From Pseudomonas frederiksbergensis (GTDB taxonomy: Bacteria > Pseudomonadota > Gammaproteobacteria > Pseudomonadales > Pseudomonadaceae), in assembly GCF_017114915.1 (NCBI RefSeq), contig NZ_JAAUOE010000006.1, positions 146,192 through 210,191 of the forward strand: DNA of 64,000 nucleotides. The letters run 5' to 3'. How positions within the stretch are numbered: position 1 is the stretch's first letter; the number at the start of each line of letters is the position of its first letter. Under the pieces are notes generated by a model. It saw only the letters and a list, made by a program, of their open reading frames with translations. It had not been told where the DNA came from and did not search any database. The position numbers and the translations under genes were made by a program. Shown piece after piece: positions 14,903 to 23,263 of the stretch.

Positions 14903-15952
14903 TTACAGCTCCGCGTACATCTGGCCGGGGTTGAACAACCCTTGCGGGTCGAGTTGCGCCTTGAGTTGCCGGTGATAGCGCAGCAGCGCCGGGGCCAGGG
15001 GCTGGAAAGGCGTTTCTGTGACGCCATGGCTGAAGCAGGTGGCGTGGCCACCGAATTCAAGGGCTCGCGACTGAATGTCATCGGCCGCGGATTTCAGCCA
15101 GCGTTGCGCGCCACCCCAATCGATCATCTGCTCGCCGGGCAAGTCCAGCGGCCCGAGGTTGTTGGGCAGTGACAAGCGCCACAGCGGCAGACCCTCATTA
15201 AAAAAGTCTAGTCGTTGTTCGTTCAGGTCGGACCAATAACCAGAATCCAACGGTTCGCCGCCGAGCCGTTGATGGGCCGCCGTGACCGAGCCTTCACCGC
15301 CTTCCAGGCGCAGGTACAAACGCTGGCCATCGTGGCTGGCGGCGCTGATGGGCAGCGGTTGTTGGCCCCATTGCGCCAGATTGGCCAAGGCGCGGGCGCA
15401 GTCCAGGTCCAGGCTGATGCTCAGGCATTGCCGGGGTTTGGGCAGTACTTTGAGCGAGACTTCGGTCAGCACGCCGAGGCAGCCATAACTACCGACCATC
15501 AGGCGCGACAGGTCGTAGCCGGCGACGTTTTTCATTACTTCGCCGCCAAAGCGCAGGTGGGTACCGAGGCCGCTGATCACCCGCGTGCCAAGGACAAAAT
15601 CCCGCACCGAGCCGGACCACGGGCGTCGCGGCCCGGACAGCCCCGCCGCGATCATCCCGCCAACAGTGGCGCCTTCGCCGAACGACGGCGGCTCGCAAGG
15701 CAGCATTTGTCCCGCCGCATCCAGGGCGGCAAACAGTTCGCTCAACGGCGTGCCGGCGCGAACGCTGATCACCAGTTCCGTCGGGTCGTAGCTGACGATG
15801 CCGCGATGGGCGCGGGTATCAAGTATTTCTCCAGCCACTTCACGGCCGAGAAAGGCCTTGGTGTTTGCCCCCTGAATGCGCAGCGGCGTGGCGTTTTCCC
15901 GCGCCTGCCTGACCTGCTCGAGCAGGGCGTCACTGGCATCGAAATCCGCCAT
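14903..15952 (-). CDS. glcE: Glycolate oxidase FAD-binding subunit
   Basis: 349 residues. It is a short PCMH-type flavoprotein: PLRIQGANTK near the N terminus, GEGATVGGMIAAGLSGPRRPW and GSVRDFVLGTRVI form the FAD site, and the end DPQGLFNPGQMY is the usual family C terminus. It is smaller than GlcD and lacks the full FAD-oxidase C-terminal domain. Its ATG overlaps the glcD stop by one base (TGATG), so translation is coupled. It acts with GlcD and GlcF in the membrane-associated glycolate oxidase. Confidence 0.93.
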   Translation of the reverse strand: MADFDASDALLEQVRQARENATPLRIQGANTKAFLGREVAGEILDTRAHRGIVSYDPTELVISVRAGTPLSELFAALDAAGQMLPCEPPSFGEGATVGGMIAAGLSGPRRPWSGSVRDFVLGTRVISGLGTHLRFGGEVMKNVAGYDLSRLMVGSYGCLGVLTEVSLKVLPKPRQCLSISLDLDCARALANLAQWGQQPLPISAASHDGQRLYLRLEGGEGSVTAAHQRLGGEPLDSGYWSDLNEQRLDFFNEGLPLWRLSLPNNLGPLDLPGEQMIDWGGAQRWLKSAADDIQSRALEFGGHATCFSHGVTETPFQPLAPALLRYHRQLKAQLDPQGLFNPGQMYAEL

Positions 15953-17451
15953 CAGAAACGCTCCAGCTCAGGGAACGGCAGCTGCCCGGCGTGGATGTGC
16001 ATTGCGCCGAACTCCGCGCAGCGGTGCAGGGTCGGGATGTTCTTGCCGGGGTTGAGCAGCCCCTGCGGATCGAACGCGGCTTTCACGGCATGAAACAGGG
16101 TCAACTCGTCACTGTTGAACTGCGCGCACATCTGATTGATTTTCTCCCGGCCCACGCCGTGCTCGCCGGTGATGCTGCCGCCGACTTTCACACAGAGTTC
16201 GAGGATTTTGCCACCGAGGGCTTCGGCCCGCTCCAGTTCGCCGGGCTGGTTGGCGTCGAACAGGATCAGCGGGTGCATGTTGCCGTCGCCGGCGTGGAAC
16301 ACGTTGGCCACGCGCAAGCCGTATTCTTGCGCAAGGTTGGCGATGCCCTGGAGCACGCCGGGCAGTTCGCGGCGGGGGATGGTGCCATCCATGCAGTAGT
16401 AATCCGGCGAGAGGCGGCCGATGGCCGGGAAGGCGTTTTTGCGCCCGGCCCAGAACCGCACGCGCTCGGCCTCGTCCCGGGCCTGGCGGACCTCGCTGGC
16501 GCCGGCCTGTTGCAGCACCTCGCGGACCCGCTCGCAGTCGTCGTGGACATCGGCTTCGACACCGTCCAGTTCGCAGAGCAGGATCGCTTCGGCGTCCACC
16601 GGGTAACCAGCGTGGATGAAATCTTCGGCAGCGCGGATCGCCAGGTTGTCCATCATTTCCAGGCCGCCGGGGATGATTCCGGCGGCGATGATTTCGGCCA
16701 CCGCGCGGCCGGCCTTTTCCACGGAATCGAAACTGGCCAGCAGGACTTTGGCGACCTGGGGCTTGGGCAGCAGTTTGACCGTGACCTCGGTGATGATCCC
16801 CAGCAAACCTTCGGAACCGGTGAACAGCGCCAGCAGGTCGAAGCCCGGCGCGTCCAGCGAGTCGGCGCCAAGGGTCAGGTGTTCGCCTTCAAGGGTCAGC
16901 ACTTCGAGTTTCAGCAGGTTGTGCACGGTCAGGCCGTACTTGAGGCAATGCACGCCACCTGCGTTTTCCGCGACATTGCCGCCGATGGAACAGGCGATTT
17001 GCGAGGACGGGTCCGGCGCGTAATACAAACCGAAGGGCGCTGCTGCCTGGGATATCGCCAGGTTGCGTACCCCCGGCTGGACCCGTGCGGTGCGGGCGGC
17101 GGGGTCGATGTGCAAGATGTTGTTGAACCGCACCATCACCAGCAACACGCCTTTGTCCAGCGGCAGCGCACCGCCGGACAACCCGGTGCCGGCCCCGCGC
17201 GCCACCACCGGCACGTTCCGGGCATGGCAGAGCTTGAGCAGTGCCTGCACCTGTTCAAGATGCCGGGGCAGGGCCACCAGCATCGGCGTGGTGCGATAGG
17301 CCGAGAGACCGTCGCATTCGTAGGGCTTGAGTTCTTCCTCGCGCCAGAGGATGTCCAGGTCCGGCACCTGCTGTTGCAAGGCCTTGAGCAGCACCGCCTT
17401 GTCGACATTGGGCAGGGCGCCGTCGATGCGTTCGTCGTAAAGAATGTTCAT
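15952..17451 (-). CDS. glcD: Glycolate oxidase catalytic subunit
   Basis: 499 residues from the ATG at 17451 (MNILYDERID), chosen for the GAGG seven bases upstream. FAD-binding motifs are VVARGAGTGLSGGALP and GNVAENAGGVHCLKYG. The C-terminal FAD-oxidase domain has NVFHAGDGNMHPLI and GEHGVGREK. It oxidises glycolate (and often D-lactate) to the 2-oxo acid. It heads the tightly packed glcDEF operon; the GlcC regulator and malate synthase genes are not in this window. Confidence 0.93.
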   Translation of the reverse strand: MNILYDERIDGALPNVDKAVLLKALQQQVPDLDILWREEELKPYECDGLSAYRTTPMLVALPRHLEQVQALLKLCHARNVPVVARGAGTGLSGGALPLDKGVLLVMVRFNNILHIDPAARTARVQPGVRNLAISQAAAPFGLYYAPDPSSQIACSIGGNVAENAGGVHCLKYGLTVHNLLKLEVLTLEGEHLTLGADSLDAPGFDLLALFTGSEGLLGIITEVTVKLLPKPQVAKVLLASFDSVEKAGRAVAEIIAAGIIPGGLEMMDNLAIRAAEDFIHAGYPVDAEAILLCELDGVEADVHDDCERVREVLQQAGASEVRQARDEAERVRFWAGRKNAFPAIGRLSPDYYCMDGTIPRRELPGVLQGIANLAQEYGLRVANVFHAGDGNMHPLILFDANQPGELERAEALGGKILELCVKVGGSITGEHGVGREKINQMCAQFNSDELTLFHAVKAAFDPQGLLNPGKNIPTLHRCAEFGAMHIHAGQLPFPELERF

Positions 17452-17502
17452 CCATCGCGCCTCGTATGAATCGCCGAGCATCCCCCGAGTTATCGCCAAC
17501 CC

Positions 17503-17536
17503 GTAGCAGCTGCCGAGCCTGCGAGGCTGCTGCTAC
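17503..17536. repeat. REP-type palindrome
   Basis: GTAGCAGC (17503-17510) and GCTGCTAC (17529-17536) flank a GAGCCT/AGGCT inner pairing. It overlaps the stop codon of the alpha/beta hydrolase and separates it from glcD. Confidence 0.6.
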
Positions 17537-18477
17537 GAGGCGGTGGGGGTCATGTGATGCGCCCGCAAAAACTCCCGGTACAAGCGTGCTGTTTTGGTCG
17601 GCTGCTCAACCATCGGCATGTGGCCGACACCGTCCCAGATTTCCACCCGCAGATCGACGATGCCCTTGCTCCAGACGGGCACGCTGCTGACGTCGATCAA
17701 GCGGTCCTTGCGCCCCCAAAGCAGCAGCGCCGGGCATTTGATGTCGGGCAGTTTCGGTTCCATCGGCGGGCTGGCCCGGAAGTCCCTGAAGATTTCTTCC
17801 AGCTCGTCGCGCTGCTGTTCATAGCGCTGGGCGACGGCGTCCAGCACGATCCCCGGTACCCATGGTGGCGAAGCCATGGTCATGGCGTAGAAATGCTGGA
17901 ACTCTTCACGGGAATGAATCAGGAACGGGTTATGGCCTCGAGCCAGGTGGCGCTCCATGTCGCTGGGTTCCGGGGCAGTGACGCCAGCCGGGTCGAGCAG
18001 CGCCAGTGAAACGATACGCTCGGGGTAATTGGCCGCCAGCCAGGCCGCGATGTAGCCACCCATGGAATTGCCGATCACGTGCACCTTCTCGACGCCGCAG
18101 ACATCGAGCAACTGGATCAATCGTTTGGCCTGGACCGGAATGTCGTAGCCACCACCGGCCTTGAAACCGGTTTCGCCATGGCCGGCGAGGTCGGGGATGA
18201 TCACCCGGTAGTCGTTGACAAAATGCCGGGCGAAGCGCAGCCAGATATTCTTGTCGGCGCTGTAGCCGTGCAGCATCAGTATGTTGCTGGAGGCTTCGTA
18301 GGGCCCGCCCTGCCAGGTCGAGACGGTCATTTCGGTGATCGGCACGACAAGCTTGTGCAACCGATACAGCCGGGCCTCCAGCGCCATGTTCAAGTCATAG
18401 AGCCAGTAACCGATGGCCGGGTAGCTCAACCAGCTCCAGGCCACGAAAACGGCGATAGTGACAACCAACAAAAGCAT
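17533..18477 (-). CDS. Membrane-anchored alpha/beta hydrolase
   Basis: 314 residues from the ATG at 18477, which follows AAGGAA; an upstream extension lacks a site. The first ~25 residues form a membrane anchor (MLLLVVTIAVFVAWSWLSY). The alpha/beta hydrolase fold follows: oxyanion segment MLHGYSADKN, nucleophile elbow GNSMGG (Ser), acid in LLWGRKDRLID (Asp), and a final His in GVGHMPMVEQP. It resembles lipase/esterase or C-C bond hydrolase types with an inner-membrane anchor; the substrate is not evident. It is divergent from the diguanylate cyclase gene. Confidence 0.82.
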   Translation of the reverse strand: MLLLVVTIAVFVAWSWLSYPAIGYWLYDLNMALEARLYRLHKLVVPITEMTVSTWQGGPYEASSNILMLHGYSADKNIWLRFARHFVNDYRVIIPDLAGHGETGFKAGGGYDIPVQAKRLIQLLDVCGVEKVHVIGNSMGGYIAAWLAANYPERIVSLALLDPAGVTAPEPSDMERHLARGHNPFLIHSREEFQHFYAMTMASPPWVPGIVLDAVAQRYEQQRDELEEIFRDFRASPPMEPKLPDIKCPALLLWGRKDRLIDVSSVPVWSKGIVDLRVEIWDGVGHMPMVEQPTKTARLYREFLRAHHMTPTAS

Positions 18478-18705
18478 CAGGCTATTCCTTTTGCAATGAT
18501 CAGGACGGAAGGTGGTTGGCGGAGCCTCTCGTGGTTTATCGATCCCTTCCTTCATGTATAGACAAACATTGGGCACTCGCCTCATGGCAATGCCATGTTA
18601 TTCAGACTGCAAGCCGGAGATGGCTATTTGACGTTGCCCTGATAGACTTCAAACACACTTTCACCCGTGTGTTGTCAGGCTCGGTTCAGTAGTACAGAGG
18701 CCTCT

Positions 18706-19779
18706 ATGGAAAAAAAGGGAGGAAAGGGACTTTCATTGGCCAGGAGGCTTTATGGGTCGCGCATCCTGGGTCTGGCCCTTGGACTATTGTGTGTCGGTGC
18801 AGGGATGTATCCACTCGATCCCGCGCCCTGGGTCTGGGTGGTGATGCTGTTCAACGGCGTCATCTGGCCGCATGTGGCCTATCAATGGGCGCGTCGGGCG
18901 AAAATTCCTTATCAGGCCGAACACCGCAACATTCTGGTGGACGCGTTTCTCGGCGGTTTCTGGGTGGCCGCCATGCAGTTCAATCCGCTGCCCAGCGCAG
19001 CTACGCTGTCGATGATGGCGATGCACAACGTGGCCATTGGCGGTTTGCGTTTTCTGTTGATGGGCGCCGTCGCGCAGGTGCTCGGGATAGGCCTCGGGCT
19101 GCTGGTGTTCATGCCGGCTTTTGTCCCGCAAACCAGTCCATTTCAGCTATACGCCTGTTTGCCTTTGCTGTCGATTTATCCGCTGTCCCTGGGCTGGGTC
19201 TGCTTCCGTCAGGCCGACACCCTTGGCCGACACAAACGCGAACTGTTGGCCCTGAGCCGCACCGACAGCCTGACCGGCCTGCTGAATCACGGTGCGTGGA
19301 AAGATCAGCTGGAAATCGAGTTTCAGCGTTGCCAACGTCAGCAACAGGGCGGGGCGATTGCACTGATCGACATCGACCATTTCAAAATCATCAACGACAC
19401 GTACGGCCATGTCGCAGGGGACATCGTCTTGCGTCAGCTGAGCAAAATGCTCAAGCAGAACCTGCGTGCCGCCGATGTCGCCGGGCGCTATGGCGGCGAC
19501 GAATTCTGCGTGCTGCTGCCGGACCTGCCACTGGAGCGCGCCGCCGTGGCGATGGATGCGCTGCGTGCTCGTTTCGCCACCTTGGGTTACGAGCAGAACC
19601 CGGCGCTGAAAGTCAGCTTGAGCATCGGCCTGGCGGCCTTCAACCCGGCCCACGACGACGCGACCCTGTGGCTCAACGACGCCGACCAGGCGCTTTACGA
19701 AGCCAAGACCACCGGCCGTAATCGCGTCATTTGCCATGGCGACGGCAAGCCGCGTAAAGAGTTGCTCGACTCGGTTTGA
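18706..19779 (+). CDS. Diguanylate cyclase with MASE2 membrane sensor
   Basis: 357 residues from the ATG at 18706, with AGAGG five bases upstream. The N-terminal ~170 residues form a MASE2 domain with several transmembrane helices (RILGLALGLLCVGAGMYPL opening, as in AdrA/DgcC). The C-terminal GGDEF domain begins SRTDSLTGLLNH, has the active-site RYGGDEF, and an inhibitory I-site RAAD five residues before it. It should make cyclic-di-GMP at the inner membrane with product feedback, favouring biofilm or cellulose-type outputs. No EAL domain. Confidence 0.9.
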   Translation: MEKKGGKGLSLARRLYGSRILGLALGLLCVGAGMYPLDPAPWVWVVMLFNGVIWPHVAYQWARRAKIPYQAEHRNILVDAFLGGFWVAAMQFNPLPSAATLSMMAMHNVAIGGLRFLLMGAVAQVLGIGLGLLVFMPAFVPQTSPFQLYACLPLLSIYPLSLGWVCFRQADTLGRHKRELLALSRTDSLTGLLNHGAWKDQLEIEFQRCQRQQQGGAIALIDIDHFKIINDTYGHVAGDIVLRQLSKMLKQNLRAADVAGRYGGDEFCVLLPDLPLERAAVAMDALRARFATLGYEQNPALKVSLSIGLAAFNPAHDDATLWLNDADQALYEAKTTGRNRVICHGDGKPRKELLDSV

Positions 19780-19906
19780 CTGATCACCACAGGCTCCCAC
19801 ATCGGTTCTTCGGTGGATCAGGTGTGTATGTGTCGCATCCGGTGTAGAGCCTTGCGTCGTAGTCAGGTAGGGTCTAAAGACCCCGACACGAAACAAGGAT
19901 CGATTC

Positions 19907-21148
19907 ATGACGTTCAAACTCCCGCGTTCCTTCCTGGCCACCAGCCTTGGCCTGACCCTCGCCCTCGGCACCTTCACCCCCGCAGCCTTCGCCGAACCCC
20001 ACAAACAAGTCCTCGCCGATGCTGAACAGTACAAGGCTGAAGCCCTGAAACTGCTGGAGCGGCTGGTGAACATCGACTCCGGCTCCGGCTATGAGCCGGG
20101 CCTGACCCAGGTGAGTGACATCGCCATCGACGAGTTGAAAAAGCTCGGTGCCTCCATCGAACTGGTGCCCAACACCCCGGACAAGAGCAACCATGTGCTG
20201 GCCACCCTCAAAGGCACTGGCAAGGCGAAAATCCTGCTGATGGCGCACATGGACACCGTGTTCAAGGAAGGCTCCGCCGCCGAGCGCCCGTTCCAGATCA
20301 AGGACGGCCGCGCCTATGGGCCAGGTGTGATGGACGACAAGGGCGGCATCGTCGCCGGGATCTACGCGCTGAAAGTCCTCAAGAACCTCGACTTCAAGGA
20401 TTACGCGCAGATCACTTTCCTGCTCGACGCCAGTGAAGAAACCGGTTCGGAGGTCGCCACCGACCTGATCAAGAAAACCGCCAAGGCCCATGACGTGACG
20501 CTCAACCTTGAGCCAGGTCGTCCGGCCGATGGGCTGGTGGTGTGGCGTAAAGGCAGCGCGACTGCCGTGGTCGAGGTCAAAGGCAAGGCTGCCCATGCGG
20601 GCGTTGCCCCGGAACTGGGGCGTAACGCTGCCATGGAAGCTGCGCACCAGATTCTGCAACTCGGCAAGCTGGGCGATGCGGAAAAGAAAACCACGATCAA
20701 CTTCACCGTGCTCAAGGCCGGGGACCGCACCAACGTGATTCCGGATCAGGCCACCGCCAAGGCTGACGTGCGGGCGGCGGTGCCGGAAGAATTCGACCGG
20801 ATCGAAAAAGACTTGGCGCGGGTTTCCAAGGACAAACTGATTGCCGATACGCAAGTCACCACCAGCCTCAAGCGCGGCTTGCCACCGATGCCGCAAACGG
20901 CGGAATCGGATCGTTTGATGGCCATGGCTCAGGGAATTTACGGCGAAATTGGCCGCAAGTTGACGGAAGAAGGTAGCGGCGGGGCGGCGGATGCGAGTTT
21001 GTCCGCGGGTGTTGGCACGCCGACGCTGGACGGGTTCGGAATGGTTGGCGGCAATATCCATACGCCTGAGGAATACGCCGAGGTCGAAAGCGTGGCACCG
21101 CGGATTTATTTGCTGTCGCGGATGATTATGGAGTTGGCCAAGCCGTAA
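19907..21148 (+). CDS. M20 family carboxypeptidase, glutamate carboxypeptidase (CPG2) type
   Basis: 413 residues with a cleavable signal peptide (cut after TPAAFA), so periplasmic. It is a dinuclear zinc M20 peptidase: LLMAHMDTVF (His and catalytic Asp), GPGVMDDKGG (bridging Asp), DASEETGS (catalytic Glu pair), GKAAHAGVAPELG in the dimerisation lid, and the last metal His in GGNIHTPEEY. Overall layout follows carboxypeptidase G2 of Pseudomonas, which releases C-terminal glutamate from folates and peptides; the actual substrate here is not proven. Confidence 0.88.
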   Translation: MTFKLPRSFLATSLGLTLALGTFTPAAFAEPHKQVLADAEQYKAEALKLLERLVNIDSGSGYEPGLTQVSDIAIDELKKLGASIELVPNTPDKSNHVLATLKGTGKAKILLMAHMDTVFKEGSAAERPFQIKDGRAYGPGVMDDKGGIVAGIYALKVLKNLDFKDYAQITFLLDASEETGSEVATDLIKKTAKAHDVTLNLEPGRPADGLVVWRKGSATAVVEVKGKAAHAGVAPELGRNAAMEAAHQILQLGKLGDAEKKTTINFTVLKAGDRTNVIPDQATAKADVRAAVPEEFDRIEKDLARVSKDKLIADTQVTTSLKRGLPPMPQTAESDRLMAMAQGIYGEIGRKLTEEGSGGAADASLSAGVGTPTLDGFGMVGGNIHTPEEYAEVESVAPRIYLLSRMIMELAKP

Positions 21149-21188
21149 TCGACCAGATTCCAATGCCAGACAGTTAAGGTACGCAAAC

Positions 21189-21279
21189 CTGTGGGGGCGG
21201 GCTTGCTCGCGAAGGCGGTGTATCAGACACGATAATGTCGACTGACACTCCGTTTTCGCGAGCAAGCCCGCTCCCACAG
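21189..21279. repeat. REPIN: two inverted REP sequences
   Basis: A 25-bp arm at 21189-21213 (CTGTGGGGGCGGGCTTGCTC...) is matched in inverse at 21255-21279 with one mismatch, around a 41-bp spacer. This is the common P. fluorescens-type REP doublet between converging genes. Confidence 0.8.
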
Positions 21280-21312
21280 GGATTTGCGGTGTTTTATCTT
21301 CCGGCGTATTGC

Positions 21313-21924
21313 CTAGATGATCGGTGTCTCGACAAACACCTCAAGCCCCTCGGCATACGCGGTGAACGCGCTGACTCTCGGGAACTGGGCGGCGTCGACC
21401 TGATCCGGCACCACCAGGTTGGTAAAGCTCCAGGCCACCGCCAGGCTAATCCCGTCCTGTGCAATGGAACCGTCGGTCTTCAGCGGCTGTTTTTCCAGCT
21501 CCCGCTCCAGCGCCGAATACGCCGCCGCCAATTGCCCTTCGACCCGTTCCACCCAAGGTCCGTACTGAATCTCCGCTGGCCGAAGGTTGCGCTCGTAGTA
21601 AAGCTGTACCGATTTTTCACACGCCGCCAGCGCCAGGCCGATCAGTCGCAGCGAGCGCAAGCGTTGATCCGGGTCGTTGGATATCAGGCTTTTACCCGGT
21701 GCGGCCAGGGTCTCCAGGTAATCGATGATCAGCGTCGAATCCATCAACACTTCACCATCGTCCAGCACCAGGGTCGGCGCCTTCACCACCGGGTTGATTT
21801 GCTGGAACTGCTCGAAGTTCCTGAACACCGAAACCGATTCGTGCTCCAGCGCGATGCCCAGGTATTTAGCGGAAATGGCGACGCGCCGCACGTAGGGCGA
21901 ATCCAGCATGCCGATCAGTTTCAT
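21313..21924 (-). CDS. Glutathione S-transferase family protein
   Basis: 203 residues. The thioredoxin-like N-terminal domain has MKLIGMLDSPYVRRVAIS, the NPVVKAPTLVLDDG cis-proline segment and the MDSTLIIDYLE glutathione-binding Ser region; an all-helical C-terminal domain follows. A strong AAGGAGAGG precedes the ATG. Ser11 or Tyr12 near the N terminus could be the catalytic residue. It may conjugate or reduce electrophiles; the physiological substrate is unknown. It stands alone, downstream of iolR on the same strand. Confidence 0.88.
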   Translation of the reverse strand: MKLIGMLDSPYVRRVAISAKYLGIALEHESVSVFRNFEQFQQINPVVKAPTLVLDDGEVLMDSTLIIDYLETLAAPGKSLISNDPDQRLRSLRLIGLALAACEKSVQLYYERNLRPAEIQYGPWVERVEGQLAAAYSALERELEKQPLKTDGSIAQDGISLAVAWSFTNLVVPDQVDAAQFPRVSAFTAYAEGLEVFVETPII

Positions 21925-21996
21925 TGAGCCTCTCCTTAACGGTCCTTGGGGAGGGACAACCTTAGCCGAGGTTCAGCGACCTGCAAACGGCTTCGC

Positions 21997-22047
21997 GCTA
22001 ATCCTCAAAGCCTATCGCTCATCCTCGAAGGCTAATCCTCAAAGCCT
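21997..22047. repeat. Short tandem duplication at the iolR 3' end
   Basis: GCTAATCCTCAAAGCCT occurs at 21997-22013 and again at 22031-22047 (34-bp period), with a degenerate copy near 22017. The second copy contains the iolR stop codon, so the first is a duplicated piece of the gene end. Confidence 0.6.
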
Positions 22048-22952
22048 GCCTGCTCATGAATCTCGTCGACCTTCAATTCCAGTCGATAAGCCACGGCGAT
22101 GAACAGCGCCTGGCACAGGCACAAAGTCGCACTCAATGAACGGAAGGCAAACGAGCTGCCCTCGTTGACCAGCAGCACGGTGTTGGCGCGCTTGGCCAAC
22201 GGTGAGAGGTTGCTGTCGGTGATGATCAGGGTTTTCGCCTGATGGTGCTGGGCGATGCGCAGGCAGTGCTGGGTTTCCTTGCCATAGGGCGTGAAGCTGA
22301 TGGCGATTACCAGATCGTTGGCGCGCACGCTGCGCATCTGCTCGCGGTAACTGCCGCCAAGGCCCGACACCAGATGGATGCGCTTGTTGGTGTGTTGCAG
22401 GTTGTAGACCAGGTAATCGGCCACCGCGAACGAGCGGCGTACCCCGACCACGTAAATGTTGTCGGCATTCACCACCAGGTCCACGGCCTTGTCGAAGGCC
22501 TGGTCATCGAGTTCCAGCCCCAATCGTTCGATGCCCGACAGGGTGGCGTTGATGCACTCGCGCGCCAGGTCGCCGCCGCTGGCCTTCTGCGATTTGTTGG
22601 CGATCATGCTGCGGATGCGTTGCTGGTAGTTCTGCACCGGCGTGGTCTTGTGGGTGTAGGCCTCGCGAAACAGCGCCTGCATCTCGCTGAACCCACTGAA
22701 CCCGAAGCGCTGGGAAAAGCGCACGATGGCCGACGGGTGCACTTCGCATTCGCGGGCGATGTCGCTGATGCGGTCGACCATGATCCGGTCGCTCTGCTGG
22801 CTCATGTAACTGGCGATGCGTTTGAGCTGGCGCGGCAGGCTTTCGTATTCCTCGGTAATCAGCTGCAACAGACGCTCGGCATTGATCGGAGGGCTGGCGA
22901 GATCGCTATCGGACGTACTCTCGGTCGTAGCCGGCTGATCGGTGCGGGACAT
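22032..22952 (-). CDS. iolR: RpiR-family repressor of inositol genes
   Basis: 306 residues from the ATG at 22952 (MSRTDQPAT), preceded by AGAAGGA. The N-terminal RpiR helix-turn-helix includes LKRIASYMSQQSDRI and CEVHPSAIVRFSQRFGFSGF. The C-terminal SIS sugar-phosphate domain has YVVGVRRSFAVADYL, VSGLGGSYREQM, VIAISFTPYGKET and LIITDSNLSPLAKRA. It is divergent from iolC. The role as inositol repressor, released by a pathway intermediate, is inferred from position and from RpiR-type IolR proteins of Pseudomonas and rhizobia. Confidence 0.88.
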   Translation of the reverse strand: MSRTDQPATTESTSDSDLASPPINAERLLQLITEEYESLPRQLKRIASYMSQQSDRIMVDRISDIARECEVHPSAIVRFSQRFGFSGFSEMQALFREAYTHKTTPVQNYQQRIRSMIANKSQKASGGDLARECINATLSGIERLGLELDDQAFDKAVDLVVNADNIYVVGVRRSFAVADYLVYNLQHTNKRIHLVSGLGGSYREQMRSVRANDLVIAISFTPYGKETQHCLRIAQHHQAKTLIITDSNLSPLAKRANTVLLVNEGSSFAFRSLSATLCLCQALFIAVAYRLELKVDEIHEQAGFED

Positions 22953-23125
22953 AAGAAATCCTTCTGGCTTGTTCTTATGGAGATGACGGTTCTCGTCACC
23001 CCCTGACAATAGGTTGGCTGTGCGCAGTCTACAGGGTAGGCCGGAATAAAATCTTGAGCGTGCAACCGGCCTGGGGCTTGCTGAAACGATGCACGGTGTC
23101 TGGAACGCTCGTATTAAAGTTTATT

Positions 23126-23139
23126 GGAAAAAAAATTCC
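23126..23139. promoter_or_regulatory. Candidate IolR operator ahead of iolC
   Basis: GGAA-N6-TTCC (GGAAAAAAAATTCC), the motif type I recall for RpiR-family IolR, lies in the AT-rich half of the 311-bp iolR/iolC divergent region. A similar 20-bp sequence in inverse orientation (17 of 20 identical) precedes the transporter genes. The region also holds AT-rich -10-like runs at 23150-23160; no single promoter stands out. Confidence 0.55.
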
Positions 23140-23263
23140 ACGTAAAAAATATATAGAATAAATATTGATTGTTCGGCCCCCGACGTTTTAGTCTGCATCC
23201 ACCAAGAGTGTTCGGCGCCTTCATCGCCCCGAACGCAGGCTGATAAAAATAACAGGAGCCAGC